Shown here piece by piece: positions 1 through 9,272 of a DNA stretch of 47,827 bases; the stretch's first letter is position 1, and every line of letters begins with the position of its first letter. Made by a program: the position numbers and the translations under genes. The notes below the pieces were generated by a model. That model searched no databases. It was not told the DNA's origin and was given only the letters and a program-made list of their open reading frames with translations. The DNA is taken from contig JAZNYY010000076.1 of NCBI GenBank assembly GCA_045594645.1, forward strand, positions 1-47,827, written 5' to 3'. Source of the DNA: Fimenecus sp045594645 (lineage in GTDB: Bacteria > Bacillota > Clostridia > Oscillospirales > Acutalibacteraceae).

Positions 1-486
1 GTCTTCCTAAGACCGCTTGGCCTCCGACTTGCAAAATTCATAGCAATGCGTGAGGCTGAGGGTGAAAAACTTAAAAATGATGTTTTATCGCGAGCAGAGT
101 TTATTCTTAATAAGGTATCAATTATTGAAGAGCGTTCTCCCGAAACTGTAAAAGAATATAATGATAAATTGTTATCAAGAATTAACGAATTTCTTTCAGA
201 TGTACAGGTTGACGAGCAAAGATTACTTACTGAATGTGCGATTTTTGCTGATAAGGTGGCTGTAGCAGAAGAAACAGTTCGCCTTCGCAGTCACATTGAC
301 CAATTAGGTCAGTTCCTTAACAGTACCGAGGCTGTGGGCAGAAAGATTGACTTTCTTGTACAAGAAATGAACAGAGAAGCAAATACAATTGGCTCAAAGG
401 CTCAGGATGTAACAATTGCCCGTTGCGTAATCGACATTAAGGCGGAAATTGAAAAAATCAGAGAACAGATTCAAAATATTGAATAA
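1..486 (+). CDS. yicC: YicC family endoribonuclease, C-terminal part
   Basis: The frame is open from base 1, so the 5' end lies outside the window. From about base 40 the protein reads FIAMREAEG, then a long charged helical region, then LGQFLNSTEAVGRKIDFLVQ and MNREANTIGSK near the end, which is the conserved C-terminal domain (DUF1732) of YicC proteins. YicC has been reported as an endoribonuclease in E. coli; its role in Clostridia is less clear. It sits 12 bases before remA and gmk, the usual Firmicutes order. The first roughly 13 codons are richer in G and C than the rest and do not resemble YicC, possibly a contig-end artefact. Confidence 0.9.
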   Translation, partial: VFLRPLGLRLAKFIAMREAEGEKLKNDVLSRAEFILNKVSIIEERSPETVKEYNDKLLSRINEFLSDVQVDEQRLLTECAIFADKVAVAEETVRLRSHIDQLGQFLNSTEAVGRKIDFLVQEMNREANTIGSKAQDVTIARCVIDIKAEIEKIREQIQNIE

Positions 487-498
487 TGGGGTTGTTTT

Positions 499-765
499 AT
501 GAAGCTTATCAATGTGGGGTTCGGCAATGCTGTGAATGCTGATAGAGTTATCGCAGTTGTTTCAACTGATTCGGCACCCGTAAAGAGAATTATAGCTCAA
601 GCAAAAGAAAATCATATGCTTATAGATGCTACTCAAGGCAGAAAAACGCATGCCGTTCTAATTATGGATAGTGACCATGTGGTTTCAAGCTATCTTAAAG
701 CAGAAACAATCATTAGTCGAACAGAGGCTATTGACAATGCGGAGGAGTCTGGTTATGGCGAATAA
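499..765 (+). CDS. remA: RemA (DUF370) DNA-binding matrix regulator
   Basis: 88 residues, the usual RemA length. The N-terminus contains INVGFGNAVNADRVIAVVS and the middle IDATQGRKTHAVLIMDSDHV, the family's diagnostic blocks. In Bacillus subtilis RemA is an oligomeric DNA-binding protein that activates biofilm-matrix and osmoprotection genes. In Clostridia the protein is widespread but its targets are mostly unknown. It lies between yicC and gmk as in B. subtilis, and its last 11 bases overlap the gmk start, so the two are probably translationally coupled. Confidence 0.93.
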   Translation: MKLINVGFGNAVNADRVIAVVSTDSAPVKRIIAQAKENHMLIDATQGRKTHAVLIMDSDHVVSSYLKAETIISRTEAIDNAEESGYGE

Positions 766-1315
766 AAATGGTGTTTTGGTTCTTTTTTCGGGTCCTTCAG
801 GTGTAGGAAAAGATACTGTTCTTGAGGTTGTTCTCAAAAAAGATAATTCACTTCAGCGTTCAATTTCACTTACAACTAGGGATATTCGAGATAATGAGAT
901 TGACGGCAGAGATTATTATTTTATTTCAAAAGACAGATTTAACAATATGGTTGAAAATGGCGAAGTTCTTGAATTTGCTCAGTACGGCAAAAACTTTTAC
1001 GGAACGCCCAAAGCACCTGTTGACAAGTGGCTTTCAGAAGGTAAAACAGTAATTCTTAAAATTGAAGTTCAGGGTGCACAACAGATTAAAAAGCTTTATC
1101 CTGATGCAGTTGGAATTTTCGTTTTGCCGCCTTCAATGGAAGAGCTTGAGAATCGTTTGCGTTCAAGAGGAACAGAAGACGAAGAAGATATTCAAAAGCG
1201 TCTTGAAATTGCAAAAAATGAAGTTGAAAAGAGCGTTGATTATGATTATACGGTCATAAATGATGACCTTGACAGTGTATCAAATGATGTGCTTAAAATT
1301 ATCAATGCACTTTAA
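755..1315 (+). CDS. gmk: guanylate kinase
   Basis: Phosphorylates GMP to GDP with ATP, in the cytoplasm. The P-loop GPSGVGKD is at residues 13-20. The GMP-binding block STTRD-like SLTTRDIRDNEIDGRDY and IEVQGAQQIKK follow. The reading frame is open back to 671, but ATG at 755 is preferred because GGAGGAG lies at 741-747 and it gives a normal 186-residue protein with the P-loop close to the N-terminus. The start overlaps the remA stop by 11 bases. rpoZ follows 39 bases downstream, the same pairing as in many Firmicutes. Confidence 0.96.
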   Translation: MANKNGVLVLFSGPSGVGKDTVLEVVLKKDNSLQRSISLTTRDIRDNEIDGRDYYFISKDRFNNMVENGEVLEFAQYGKNFYGTPKAPVDKWLSEGKTVILKIEVQGAQQIKKLYPDAVGIFVLPPSMEELENRLRSRGTEDEEDIQKRLEIAKNEVEKSVDYDYTVINDDLDSVSNDVLKIINAL

Positions 1316-1354
1316 TATACATAAAATAAAACTATATAAGTGAGGTAATAAATA

Positions 1355-1564
1355 ATGTTTAATCCCGATTTAAGAAATGTACTTAAAGACCACACAAGCC
1401 GTTATTCTCTTGTAACTGCTGTGGCAAAAAGAGCAAGAGAGATTTCAGCAGATGCACAGGAAAATGGCGAAATTCTTACAGAAAAGCCCGTAAGTCTTGC
1501 GCTTGACGAGATTATTTCAGGTAAAATTGATGTTGTTGAGCCTGAAGAAATAAGAAATATCTAA
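1355..1564 (+). CDS. rpoZ: RNA polymerase omega subunit
   Basis: 69 residues. It has the omega pattern: SRYSLVTAVAKRAREI in the N-terminal half, then EKPVSLALDEIISGKI. Omega helps assemble and stabilise RNA polymerase by clamping the beta' subunit. A GAGGT ribosome site lies just ahead of the ATG. It follows gmk and precedes priA. A coaBC gene often found between rpoZ and priA in Firmicutes is absent here. Confidence 0.93.
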   Translation: MFNPDLRNVLKDHTSRYSLVTAVAKRAREISADAQENGEILTEKPVSLALDEIISGKIDVVEPEEIRNI

Positions 1565-1596
1565 AAATTAAATAAAAATTTGAGAGGGGGCAGAAT

Positions 1597-4053
1597 ATGG
1601 GTATTTTAACTGTTGCAAAGGTTGCCGTTGAAAATACGGCTTTATCCTTTGATATGTTATTCGATTATTCTGTTCCCGATTATTTATGTACTGAGGTTTG
1701 CGCAGGTAAAAGAGTTCTTGTACCCTTTGGTAACGGATCAAAAAAACGCGTAGGTATTGTTTTTTCAGTTGTTGAGGGTGAAATTACATCTAAAACTTTA
1801 AAAAGAATTGATAGTGTAATTGATGATGAACCCTTACTTACCCGTGAAATGTTGTTAACTGCAAATTATATTCACGACAGAACATTCTGCACATATTTTG
1901 AAGCTTGCAAAATGTTTTTACCACTTGGCTTTTCAATGTCGGTTAATATACTATATGCTGTTAATCCCGATTTTGACGGTATTGTAAATGGTGAAATTGA
2001 AAATACAGTTTATTCTTATCTTAAAGAAAAAAATAGCTTTTTAAAAGTAGAAACTATCGAAAAGGCTTGTAAACTAAAAAAGTGTAATGAAGTTTTAGAC
2101 GGAATGGTGTCAGATGGTATTCTCCTTAAAAATGTTGACACTCAAAGAAGAATAGGCGATGCAACTGTAAAAATGGTTCGTCTTAAAATCGACACAGGGG
2201 AAAATGCGGACTTAATAGATAAGCTCACAAAAAAGCAGAAAGAAATAGTTAAAATTCTTTGTGATGTGGGCACTGCTTCTGTAAAAGAAATATGTTATTT
2301 TACAGGATATACTGCAGCAGTTGTAACAGCACTCGCCAATAAAGGTATTGTTGAATTTTATGATGATGAAGTCTATCGTTCGCCTTATAGTGATATTGAT
2401 GTAACCAATGCTGATGAAATAATGCTTTCTGATGAGCAAAAATCAGCTTTTAATGGACTTTTGAAGCTTTATAATTCTAATGACCCAAAAGGTGCTTTGC
2501 TTTACGGCGTTACGGGAAGCGGTAAAACCAAGGTTTATATGAAACTCATTGATGAAGCAGTCAAAACTAATCGTGGTATAATTGTGCTTATTCCCGAAAT
2601 TTCGTTAACTCCTCAAATGCTTTCTCTTTTTTATGAGCGTTATGGCAGTAAAGTTGCGGTATTTCACAGTGCACTTTCAATGGGACAGCGCCTTGATGAA
2701 TGGAAAAGAATTAAGCGTGGTGACGCGCAGATTGCAATTGGTACTCGTTCTGCAGTTTTTGCACCGTTTGATGATATTGGTCTTATAATTATTGATGAGG
2801 AGCAAGAGCATACCTATAAATCTGAAATGACACCGAGATATCACGCCCGTGATGTTGCGTCTTATAGAATTGGGTGTCATAACGGATTGTTGTTGCTTTC
2901 TTCAGCTACACCGTCAATAGAAACATATTCAAAGGCTAAAAATGGTGCATATTCACTTTTTGAGCTTAAAAACCGTTATGGTAACGCTGTTTTACCACAG
3001 GTTGAGCTTGTTGATACTACATATCAAAGTGATATGGTGCTTGAAAATATTAGTAAAAAGCTTGCAGAAGAATTGCGACAAAATTATGAAAACCATAAGC
3101 AGTCAATACTCTTACTTAACCGACGCGGATATAACACTTATGCTTCGTGTACTGAATGTGGTACGGTAATGACTTGCCCAAATTGTAGTATTTCATTGAC
3201 TTATCATTTAAAAAATAGCAGGCTTATGTGTCACTATTGCGGTTATTCTGTGCCATTTACTAAAAAATGCAATAATTGTGGCAATGACGCAGTTCGATTT
3301 ACAGGTACGGGCACACAAAAGCTTGAAGAAGAGCTCTCTATGATTGTTCCCGAGGCAAAAGTGCTTAGAATGGATACCGACACCACTACATCGCGTTTTT
3401 CTTATGAAGAAAAATTCGGCAGTTTCGCAAAGGGTGACTACGATATTCTCGTTGGCACTCAAATGGTTGCTAAAGGCTTGAATTTTCCCGATGTTACTCT
3501 TGTGGGTGTATTGAGCGTTGACCAAATGCTTTATAATGATGATTATAAAAGCGGTGAGCGTGCATTTGACCTTATAACTCAGGTTGTAGGGCGTAGCGGT
3601 AGGGGAGATATTCACGGAAAAGCATATATCCAGACCGCTTTTACTGATAGTGAGATTGTCAATCTTGCAAAAGAGCAGGATTACAAGGCTTTTTATGACA
3701 TTGAAATTGAAATGCGAAAAGCAATGGCTTATCCACCGTATTGCGATTTATGTGTTATTGGTTTTTCAGGTGAAAGGGAATTTTCGGTAAATAATGCGGC
3801 GATAGAATTTGTTGATGCTTTGAAAAAACTTCATACTGAAAAGTTTAGTGATGTACAGATTATTGTACTTGGTCCCGCAACACCAAAAATTGCAAAAATT
3901 GGCGGAAAATTCAGAAACAGAATTATTATTAAATGTAGATATTCAAAGCGTTTACGAGAGTTTATAACTGAGTTGTTAAAAGCTTTCATGAAAAATAAAA
4001 AATATGATGATGTGAGCATTTTTGCTGACATAAACCCTGAAAGTTTAATGTGA
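1597..4053 (+). CDS. priA: primosomal replication restart helicase PriA
   Basis: 818 residues, normal for PriA, a 3'-5' DNA helicase that reloads the replisome at stalled forks. An N-terminal DNA-binding region is followed by Walker A GVTGSGKT at 304-311 and the Walker B box DEEQ at 400-403. Eight zinc-binding cysteines lie at 518, 521, 527, 530, 545, 548, 558 and 561. The C-terminal helicase motifs include GTQMVAKGLNFPDVTLVG and QVVGRSGRG. A GAGAGGGGG ribosome site precedes the ATG. It is followed 12 bases later by def. Confidence 0.97.
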   Translation: MGILTVAKVAVENTALSFDMLFDYSVPDYLCTEVCAGKRVLVPFGNGSKKRVGIVFSVVEGEITSKTLKRIDSVIDDEPLLTREMLLTANYIHDRTFCTYFEACKMFLPLGFSMSVNILYAVNPDFDGIVNGEIENTVYSYLKEKNSFLKVETIEKACKLKKCNEVLDGMVSDGILLKNVDTQRRIGDATVKMVRLKIDTGENADLIDKLTKKQKEIVKILCDVGTASVKEICYFTGYTAAVVTALANKGIVEFYDDEVYRSPYSDIDVTNADEIMLSDEQKSAFNGLLKLYNSNDPKGALLYGVTGSGKTKVYMKLIDEAVKTNRGIIVLIPEISLTPQMLSLFYERYGSKVAVFHSALSMGQRLDEWKRIKRGDAQIAIGTRSAVFAPFDDIGLIIIDEEQEHTYKSEMTPRYHARDVASYRIGCHNGLLLLSSATPSIETYSKAKNGAYSLFELKNRYGNAVLPQVELVDTTYQSDMVLENISKKLAEELRQNYENHKQSILLLNRRGYNTYASCTECGTVMTCPNCSISLTYHLKNSRLMCHYCGYSVPFTKKCNNCGNDAVRFTGTGTQKLEEELSMIVPEAKVLRMDTDTTTSRFSYEEKFGSFAKGDYDILVGTQMVAKGLNFPDVTLVGVLSVDQMLYNDDYKSGERAFDLITQVVGRSGRGDIHGKAYIQTAFTDSEIVNLAKEQDYKAFYDIEIEMRKAMAYPPYCDLCVIGFSGEREFSVNNAAIEFVDALKKLHTEKFSDVQIIVLGPATPKIAKIGGKFRNRIIIKCRYSKRLREFITELLKAFMKNKKYDDVSIFADINPESLM

Positions 4054-4065
4054 GGTTGATACTTT

Positions 4066-4542
4066 ATGGCTATAAGAAAAATAAGAACAGAAGAAGACCC
4101 AATATTAAGAAAAAAGAGCAGACTTGTTGAAAATTTTGATGAAAGATTATGGGACATGCTTGACGATATGGCTGAAACTATGTATACAGCTGACGGAGTT
4201 GGTCTTGCAGGCGTTCAAGTAGGAATACTTCGTAGAATTGTTGTTATTGATGTTGGCGACGGTTTAATGGAACTTATTAATCCTGAAATCATTGAGCGTG
4301 AAGGTGAGCAATGCGGTGTTGAGGGTTGTCTTTCTTTACCCGGAAAGCAGGGCTACACAGTTCGTCCTATGACCGTTAAAGTAAAAGCGCAAAACAGATA
4401 CGGAAATTGGTGTGTTTATAAAGGTACAGAGCTTAAAGCAAAGGCTTTTTGTCACGAGCTTGACCATCTTGACGGAATAATTTATACTGATGTGCTTGCA
4501 ACCAAAGAAGACCTTGCAAGATTTAATATTGGAAACGAGTGA
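4066..4542 (+). CDS. def: peptide deformylase
   Basis: Removes the formyl group from the N-terminal methionine of new proteins. All three deformylase motifs are present: GVGLAGVQ at 44-51 (family GxGLAAxQ, with G for the second A), EGCLS at 87-91 with the metal-binding cysteine C89, and HELDH at 130-134. At 158 residues it is a normal length. It is directly followed by fmt, which makes the formylated substrate, the standard def-fmt pairing. Confidence 0.97.
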   Translation: MAIRKIRTEEDPILRKKSRLVENFDERLWDMLDDMAETMYTADGVGLAGVQVGILRRIVVIDVGDGLMELINPEIIEREGEQCGVEGCLSLPGKQGYTVRPMTVKVKAQNRYGNWCVYKGTELKAKAFCHELDHLDGIIYTDVLATKEDLARFNIGNE

Positions 4543-4546
4543 TAAT

Positions 4547-5479
4547 ATGCGAATTATTTTTATGGGAACTCCCGATTTTTCCGTTCCTTGCCTTGAAGCA
4601 TTGATAAAAAGTGATAATGAGGTTGTAGGTGTATTCACACAGCCCGATAAACCGAAGGGGAGAGGCTATGAACTTACTCCGCCTCCGGTAAAGATTTGCG
4701 CGCTTAACAATAATCTTCCTGTATTTCAACCTGTTTCTATGCGAAATGGCGAAGCACTTGAAATAATAAATTCGCTTGATGCAGATTTAATTATTGTTGT
4801 TGCTTTTGGAAAAATCTTACCTAAAGAAATTCTTGAAAGCGTAAAATATGGTTGCATAAATATTCACGCATCATTATTGCCAAAGCTTCGCGGTGCTGCA
4901 CCTATTCAATGGAGTATTCTCAACGGCGAAAAAGAAACAGGTGTCACATCAATGCAGATGGATGTAGGACTTGATACCGGTGATATGCTTATAAAAAGAG
5001 CAATAGACATTGATGAAAACATTACTGCAGAAGAACTTTTTGATAAACTTTCTGAAATGGGTGCTGAAGTTTTAATTGAAACGATTGAAGCTCTTAAAAA
5101 TAATGAATTAAAACCCGAAAAACAAGACGATTCGCTTTCAAATTATGCACCGATTATTACCAAAGAGATTTGTCCTATTGACTTTACTAAATCTGCACAA
5201 GAGATTCACAATAAGGTGCGAGGCTTATATTCATGGCCTATTGCAACTACTGTAATTAACGGCAAAAAATTCAAAATTCATAAATCCAAAATTTTGACAG
5301 AGATTTTTGCGGGAAATCCCGGTGAAATTGTTGATAATAGTAACAGACTTGTTATAATGTGCGGTGACGGCAATTGTGTAGAAATTCTTGAAATTCAGGC
5401 TGAAGGCAAGAAAAAAATGGATACACAAAGCTTTTTACGCGGTCAGCGTATAGAAAAAGGAACAGTCGTAGGAGTGTAA
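4547..5479 (+). CDS. fmt: methionyl-tRNA formyltransferase
   Basis: Transfers a formyl group from 10-formyl-THF to initiator Met-tRNA. The N-terminus MRIIFMGTPDFSVPCLEALI is typical. The catalytic loop NIHASLLPKLRGAAPIQWSI and MDVGLDTGDML follow, and a C-terminal OB-like domain ends the 310-residue protein. The frame is open back to 4490, but ATG 4547 gives the conserved N-terminus and starts 4 bases after the def stop codon. No strong Shine-Dalgarno is seen, which fits translational coupling to def. Confidence 0.96.
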   Translation: MRIIFMGTPDFSVPCLEALIKSDNEVVGVFTQPDKPKGRGYELTPPPVKICALNNNLPVFQPVSMRNGEALEIINSLDADLIIVVAFGKILPKEILESVKYGCINIHASLLPKLRGAAPIQWSILNGEKETGVTSMQMDVGLDTGDMLIKRAIDIDENITAEELFDKLSEMGAEVLIETIEALKNNELKPEKQDDSLSNYAPIITKEICPIDFTKSAQEIHNKVRGLYSWPIATTVINGKKFKIHKSKILTEIFAGNPGEIVDNSNRLVIMCGDGNCVEILEIQAEGKKKMDTQSFLRGQRIEKGTVVGV

Positions 5480-5482
5480 AAT

Positions 5483-6187
5483 ATGGATTATTTTTCATAT
5501 TATTATTTATCTAACTATTACTATGTAATTCTTGTTTTGCCGGTGCTCATTTTATCAATGATTGCATCAGCGAGAGTGAATTCATCTTTTAAAAAGTATT
5601 CAAAAGTTATGTCTGCCCGCAGAATTACGGGTGCGCAGGCAGCCTTTGAAGTGCTACGATATTACGGAATTACAAATGTTCAGATTGAGCGCGTTTCAGG
5701 TAATCTTACTGACCACTATGATCCGAGAACAAATGTAATAAGACTTTCTGATAGTGTATATAATTCAACATCTGTTGCGGCAATTGGTGTTGCGTGCCAC
5801 GAGGCAGGTCATGCGGCACAATATGCACAAAGCTATGTGCCCATTAAAATTCGTAATTTTATTTTACCAGTTGCAAATCTCGGTTCAAAGCTTGGTTTCC
5901 CGCTTGCAATTTTAGGTTTTTTCCTTGGCTTTGAGCCACTTGCGATGTTTGGTGTAGCCTTTTTTGGATTTGCTGTTTTGTTTCAGTTGATTACTTTACC
6001 TGTTGAGTTCAACGCAAGCAAAAGAGCCTTAAGTGTTATTGGCGAAGTGGATTTACTTGGCGAAGAAGAGAAAAATGGTGCAAAAAAAGTTTTAACTGCA
6101 GCGGCTATGACCTATGTTGCAGCTCTTGCGGTAAGTATTGCAAACCTTTTAAGATTGGTTTTAATGGTAAACAGACGAAGAAAATAA
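5483..6187 (+). CDS. YugP-like membrane zinc metallopeptidase
   Basis: 234 residues of the neutral zinc metallopeptidase family (PF04298, B. subtilis YugP type). A hydrophobic N-terminal segment at about 13-30 is followed by the zinc site HEAGH at 106-110. Two hydrophobic stretches at about 130-175 and one near 200-225 suggest a multi-pass membrane protein. The substrate is unknown. It lies 3 bases after fmt and 2 bases before rsmB, so it is in the same operon; this position between fmt and rsmB is common in Clostridia as far as I recall. Confidence 0.88.
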   Translation: MDYFSYYYLSNYYYVILVLPVLILSMIASARVNSSFKKYSKVMSARRITGAQAAFEVLRYYGITNVQIERVSGNLTDHYDPRTNVIRLSDSVYNSTSVAAIGVACHEAGHAAQYAQSYVPIKIRNFILPVANLGSKLGFPLAILGFFLGFEPLAMFGVAFFGFAVLFQLITLPVEFNASKRALSVIGEVDLLGEEEKNGAKKVLTAAAMTYVAALAVSIANLLRLVLMVNRRRK

Positions 6188-6189
6188 AT

Positions 6190-7476
6190 ATGGATGACAG
6201 ATTATTAGCATTTAAAATTTTAAGTAAAATTGAACACGACAAAGCCTATTCTAATATTGCACTTGACAATGTTTTGAGTAGTAATCAAGCTACATCTGCA
6301 CCATTTGTCTGCAATTTGGTTTATGGTGTGATTGAGCGTAAAATAACATTGGATTATATAGTGTCTCAATTTCTTTCTCAACCCATCAAAAAACTTAACC
6401 CTCAAGTGCTTACGGTTTTACGAATGGGTACATATCAGTTGAAATTTATGGATAAAGTTCCTGTTTCTGCGGCAGTAAATGAGAGTGTTAAGCTTGTAAA
6501 GAAAGCAAAATGTGCATATGCTTCGGGACTTGTAAATTCAGTTCTGCGTAAAATTGCTTCTTCAGAGATTGAATTGCCCGAAACTGATGATAAAGCATAT
6601 GATTTGAGTATTGCTTATTCTTGCCCGCAGGAACTTGTTTTACATTACATTAATGATTACGGATACGAAGATACTAAAAAGCTGTTAGAGGCTTCTGTAG
6701 GGGCTGTTCCGTTGGTAATTCGTGTTAATACTTTAAAAACCAATACGAATGACATTCAAATAGCCCTTAAAAACGAAGGGAGTGAAACCGAAAAAAATAG
6801 TTTATTTGCAGATGCATTGATAGTGAAAAGCGGAAATGCTGTTTTTAAAACAGCTGCTTATAAAAGTGGCTTGTTTCATGCTCAGGATTTTGCTTCACAA
6901 ATCTGCATACAGCAGTTAAATCCGCAACCAAATGATATTGTATTTGATATGTGTGCTTCACCCGGCGGAAAGTCTTTTACAATGGCAGAAATGATGGGCA
7001 ATAAGGGTGAAATATTCGCATTTGATTTATATGAACATCGTGTTAAGCTTATAAGTGACGGAGCAAAAAGACTTGGAATTGATATTATTAAAGGCGAAGT
7101 AGGTGATTCTTCTGTTTATAACGAAGACTTACCACTTGCTGATAAAATCCTTTGTGATGTGCCTTGTAGTGGCTTGGGGGTTATAAGAAGAAAACCCGAA
7201 ATCAAGTATAAGGATTTGGGCTTTGTTGACAAATTGTGTGATATACAGTACAATATATTAAGTTGTGCATCAAGGTATTTGAAGAATAATGGCGAACTGG
7301 TTTATTCAACTTGTTCTTTAAATAAAAAAGAAAATCAGCAGATTTGCGATAAGTTTTTAGCATTAAATCCCGAATACAGAAAGGTTAATCTTACTGATGA
7401 TGACGGATATATGACATTAATGCCACATAAAGACGGTACTGACGGTTTCTTTGTTGCCAAATTTACTAAAGGATAA
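6190..7476 (+). CDS. rsmB: 16S rRNA (cytosine-967 C5) methyltransferase
   Basis: 428 residues with the two-part RsmB layout. A NusB-like RNA-binding domain covers roughly 1-140 (FVCNLVYGVIERKITLDYIV), and a Rossmann methyltransferase domain follows. The SAM loop DMCASPGGKS is at 253-262. The general catalytic cysteine motif PCSGLG has C326, and the STCS motif VI has the nucleophile C375. The substrate assignment comes from the NusB-like domain and from the position between fmt and rlmN. Confidence 0.95.
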   Translation: MDDRLLAFKILSKIEHDKAYSNIALDNVLSSNQATSAPFVCNLVYGVIERKITLDYIVSQFLSQPIKKLNPQVLTVLRMGTYQLKFMDKVPVSAAVNESVKLVKKAKCAYASGLVNSVLRKIASSEIELPETDDKAYDLSIAYSCPQELVLHYINDYGYEDTKKLLEASVGAVPLVIRVNTLKTNTNDIQIALKNEGSETEKNSLFADALIVKSGNAVFKTAAYKSGLFHAQDFASQICIQQLNPQPNDIVFDMCASPGGKSFTMAEMMGNKGEIFAFDLYEHRVKLISDGAKRLGIDIIKGEVGDSSVYNEDLPLADKILCDVPCSGLGVIRRKPEIKYKDLGFVDKLCDIQYNILSCASRYLKNNGELVYSTCSLNKKENQQICDKFLALNPEYRKVNLTDDDGYMTLMPHKDGTDGFFVAKFTKG

Positions 7477-7481
7477 TTATT

Positions 7482-8525
7482 ATGCTCAAGGATATTCGCT
7501 CAATGAGCTTTGTTGAATTGTCAAATGAAATATCTGAACTTGGTTTTCCTGCGTTCAGGGCTAAGCAGATATATTCTTGGATTCACGAAAAATGTGTCGT
7601 ATCTTTTGATGAAATGACAAACATTTCAAAGGATATGCGCGAAAAGCTTCAACAGCATTTCACTTTCAGTAATTGTGAAATTAATACAAAGCTTGTATCG
7701 AAAATTGACGATACAGTGAAATATCTGTTCACTCTTTCTGACGGTGAATTCGTTGAAAGCGTGGTAATGAAATATAAATACGGTTATTCAATTTGTATTT
7801 CAACACAGGTCGGTTGTAAAATGGGATGTACATTTTGTGCATCGGCAATTGGCGGATTTGTTCGTCATTTAACGGCTGGAGAAATGCTATCAGAAATCTA
7901 TTCTGCACAGCGTGACCTTGGAGTTAAAATTAATCATCTTGTACTGATGGGCACAGGTGAGCCCCTTGATAATTATGATAATGTTATGCGTATGCTTGAA
8001 CTTATAACGGATGAAAAAGGTCAGAATATGAGTATGCGTCATATTTCATTGTCCACTTGCGGAATTGTTCCAAAAATATATGATTTGGCAGATAAAAAAC
8101 TTGGTTTGACGCTTTCTGTATCGTTACATGCGCCAAATAATCAAATCAGGTCAAAATCGATGCCTGTCAATAATAAATATGATATTGAAGAGCTTTTAAA
8201 GGCTTGTAAATATTATGCAGATACAACAGGTCGCAGAATTTCATTTGAATATGCTATGATTCGCGATGTAAATGATACTGATGAATGTGCACTTGAACTT
8301 GCAAAACGGCTTAAAGGCACATTATCGCATGTGAATTTGATTCCAGTCAATAATGTTCGCGAGACTAATTATCAGAAGAGCACTATTGAGCGACAGAAAA
8401 AATTTATTCAGATATTATCTTCGAGAGGAATTACTGCTACTGTGCGCAGAACTCTCGGTGGTGATATAAATGCTTCTTGCGGTCAGCTTAGAGCATCTAA
8501 AAGAAAAGTGGGTGATATGAAATGA
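7482..8525 (+). CDS. rlmN: dual-specificity 23S rRNA/tRNA A2 methyltransferase (radical SAM)
   Basis: 347 residues. The radical SAM iron-sulfur cysteines are C112, C116 and C119 in GCKMGCTFCASAIGGF. The C-terminal catalytic cysteine is C333 in SCGQLR. The GTGEPLDNYDN motif is present. RlmN makes m2A2503 in 23S rRNA and m2A37 in some tRNAs. Its stop overlaps the prpC start by 4 bases (ATGA), so expression of the two is coupled. Confidence 0.96.
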   Translation: MLKDIRSMSFVELSNEISELGFPAFRAKQIYSWIHEKCVVSFDEMTNISKDMREKLQQHFTFSNCEINTKLVSKIDDTVKYLFTLSDGEFVESVVMKYKYGYSICISTQVGCKMGCTFCASAIGGFVRHLTAGEMLSEIYSAQRDLGVKINHLVLMGTGEPLDNYDNVMRMLELITDEKGQNMSMRHISLSTCGIVPKIYDLADKKLGLTLSVSLHAPNNQIRSKSMPVNNKYDIEELLKACKYYADTTGRRISFEYAMIRDVNDTDECALELAKRLKGTLSHVNLIPVNNVRETNYQKSTIERQKKFIQILSSRGITATVRRTLGGDINASCGQLRASKRKVGDMK

Positions 8526-9250
8526 GAATAGTAGCCAAAACCGATATCGGATTAAAGCGAAGCAGTAATCAAGATTCTTATGCTGCTGGTGAGTTGCCCG
8601 GTTCAGTTGCCTGGGCAGTCGTTTGTGACGGTATGGGAGGTGTTGCAGGCGGTAATCTCGCCAGCACGACGGCGGTAAAAATCATTTCAGAAAGAATATC
8701 GTCAACTTATCGTCAAGGTATGGGCTTTAACTCAATCAGAAATATGTTGACATCTGCAATAACAGCAGCGAATATTAGTGTTTATGAGATGAGCCGTGAA
8801 AATCCCGAGCTTGCGGGAATGGGTACAACCGTGGTTGCAGCTTTGGTGGTTGACAGTACAGTTTGCGTCGCTCACGCAGGTGACTCAAGAGCGTACGTTT
8901 TATCGGGTAAAAAGCTTCGTCAGATTACAAAAGACCATTCAATTGTGCAAGAGATGGTTGACAGAGGCAGTTTAACACCTGATGAAGCAAAAGAAGACCC
9001 TCGCAAAAACATAATAACACGAGCATTAGGTGTCGAAGACGATTTAAGAATTGATTTTTGCGAAGAAGATATTGGTGAAAGCGATGTACTTATGATTTGT
9101 ACTGACGGTCTCACTAATTATGTTGAACCACAAGAAATTTATGAGCTTACTGATGATGGTAAGTTTTTTGAATATGCCGAAAGACTTGTAAACAGAGCAA
9201 ATGAAAACGGCGGCGGTGACAATATTACAGTTGTTACCGTATCATATTGA
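8522..9250 (+). CDS. prpC: PP2C-type serine/threonine phosphatase (Stp/PrpC)
   Basis: 242 residues with all core PP2C metal-binding motifs: KRSSNQDSY near the N-terminus, VCDGMGGVAGG, AHAGDSRAYV, CTDGLTNYV and NGGGDNITVV at the end. It should reverse phosphorylation by the PASTA kinase encoded 22 bases downstream; this pair controls cell wall, division and germination responses in Firmicutes. It is cytosolic, with no signal or membrane segment. It overlaps rlmN by 4 bases. Confidence 0.95.
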   Translation: MRIVAKTDIGLKRSSNQDSYAAGELPGSVAWAVVCDGMGGVAGGNLASTTAVKIISERISSTYRQGMGFNSIRNMLTSAITAANISVYEMSRENPELAGMGTTVVAALVVDSTVCVAHAGDSRAYVLSGKKLRQITKDHSIVQEMVDRGSLTPDEAKEDPRKNIITRALGVEDDLRIDFCEEDIGESDVLMICTDGLTNYVEPQEIYELTDDGKFFEYAERLVNRANENGGGDNITVVTVSY

Positions 9251-9272
9251 TTTGTGAAGGGAGCAAAAAATA

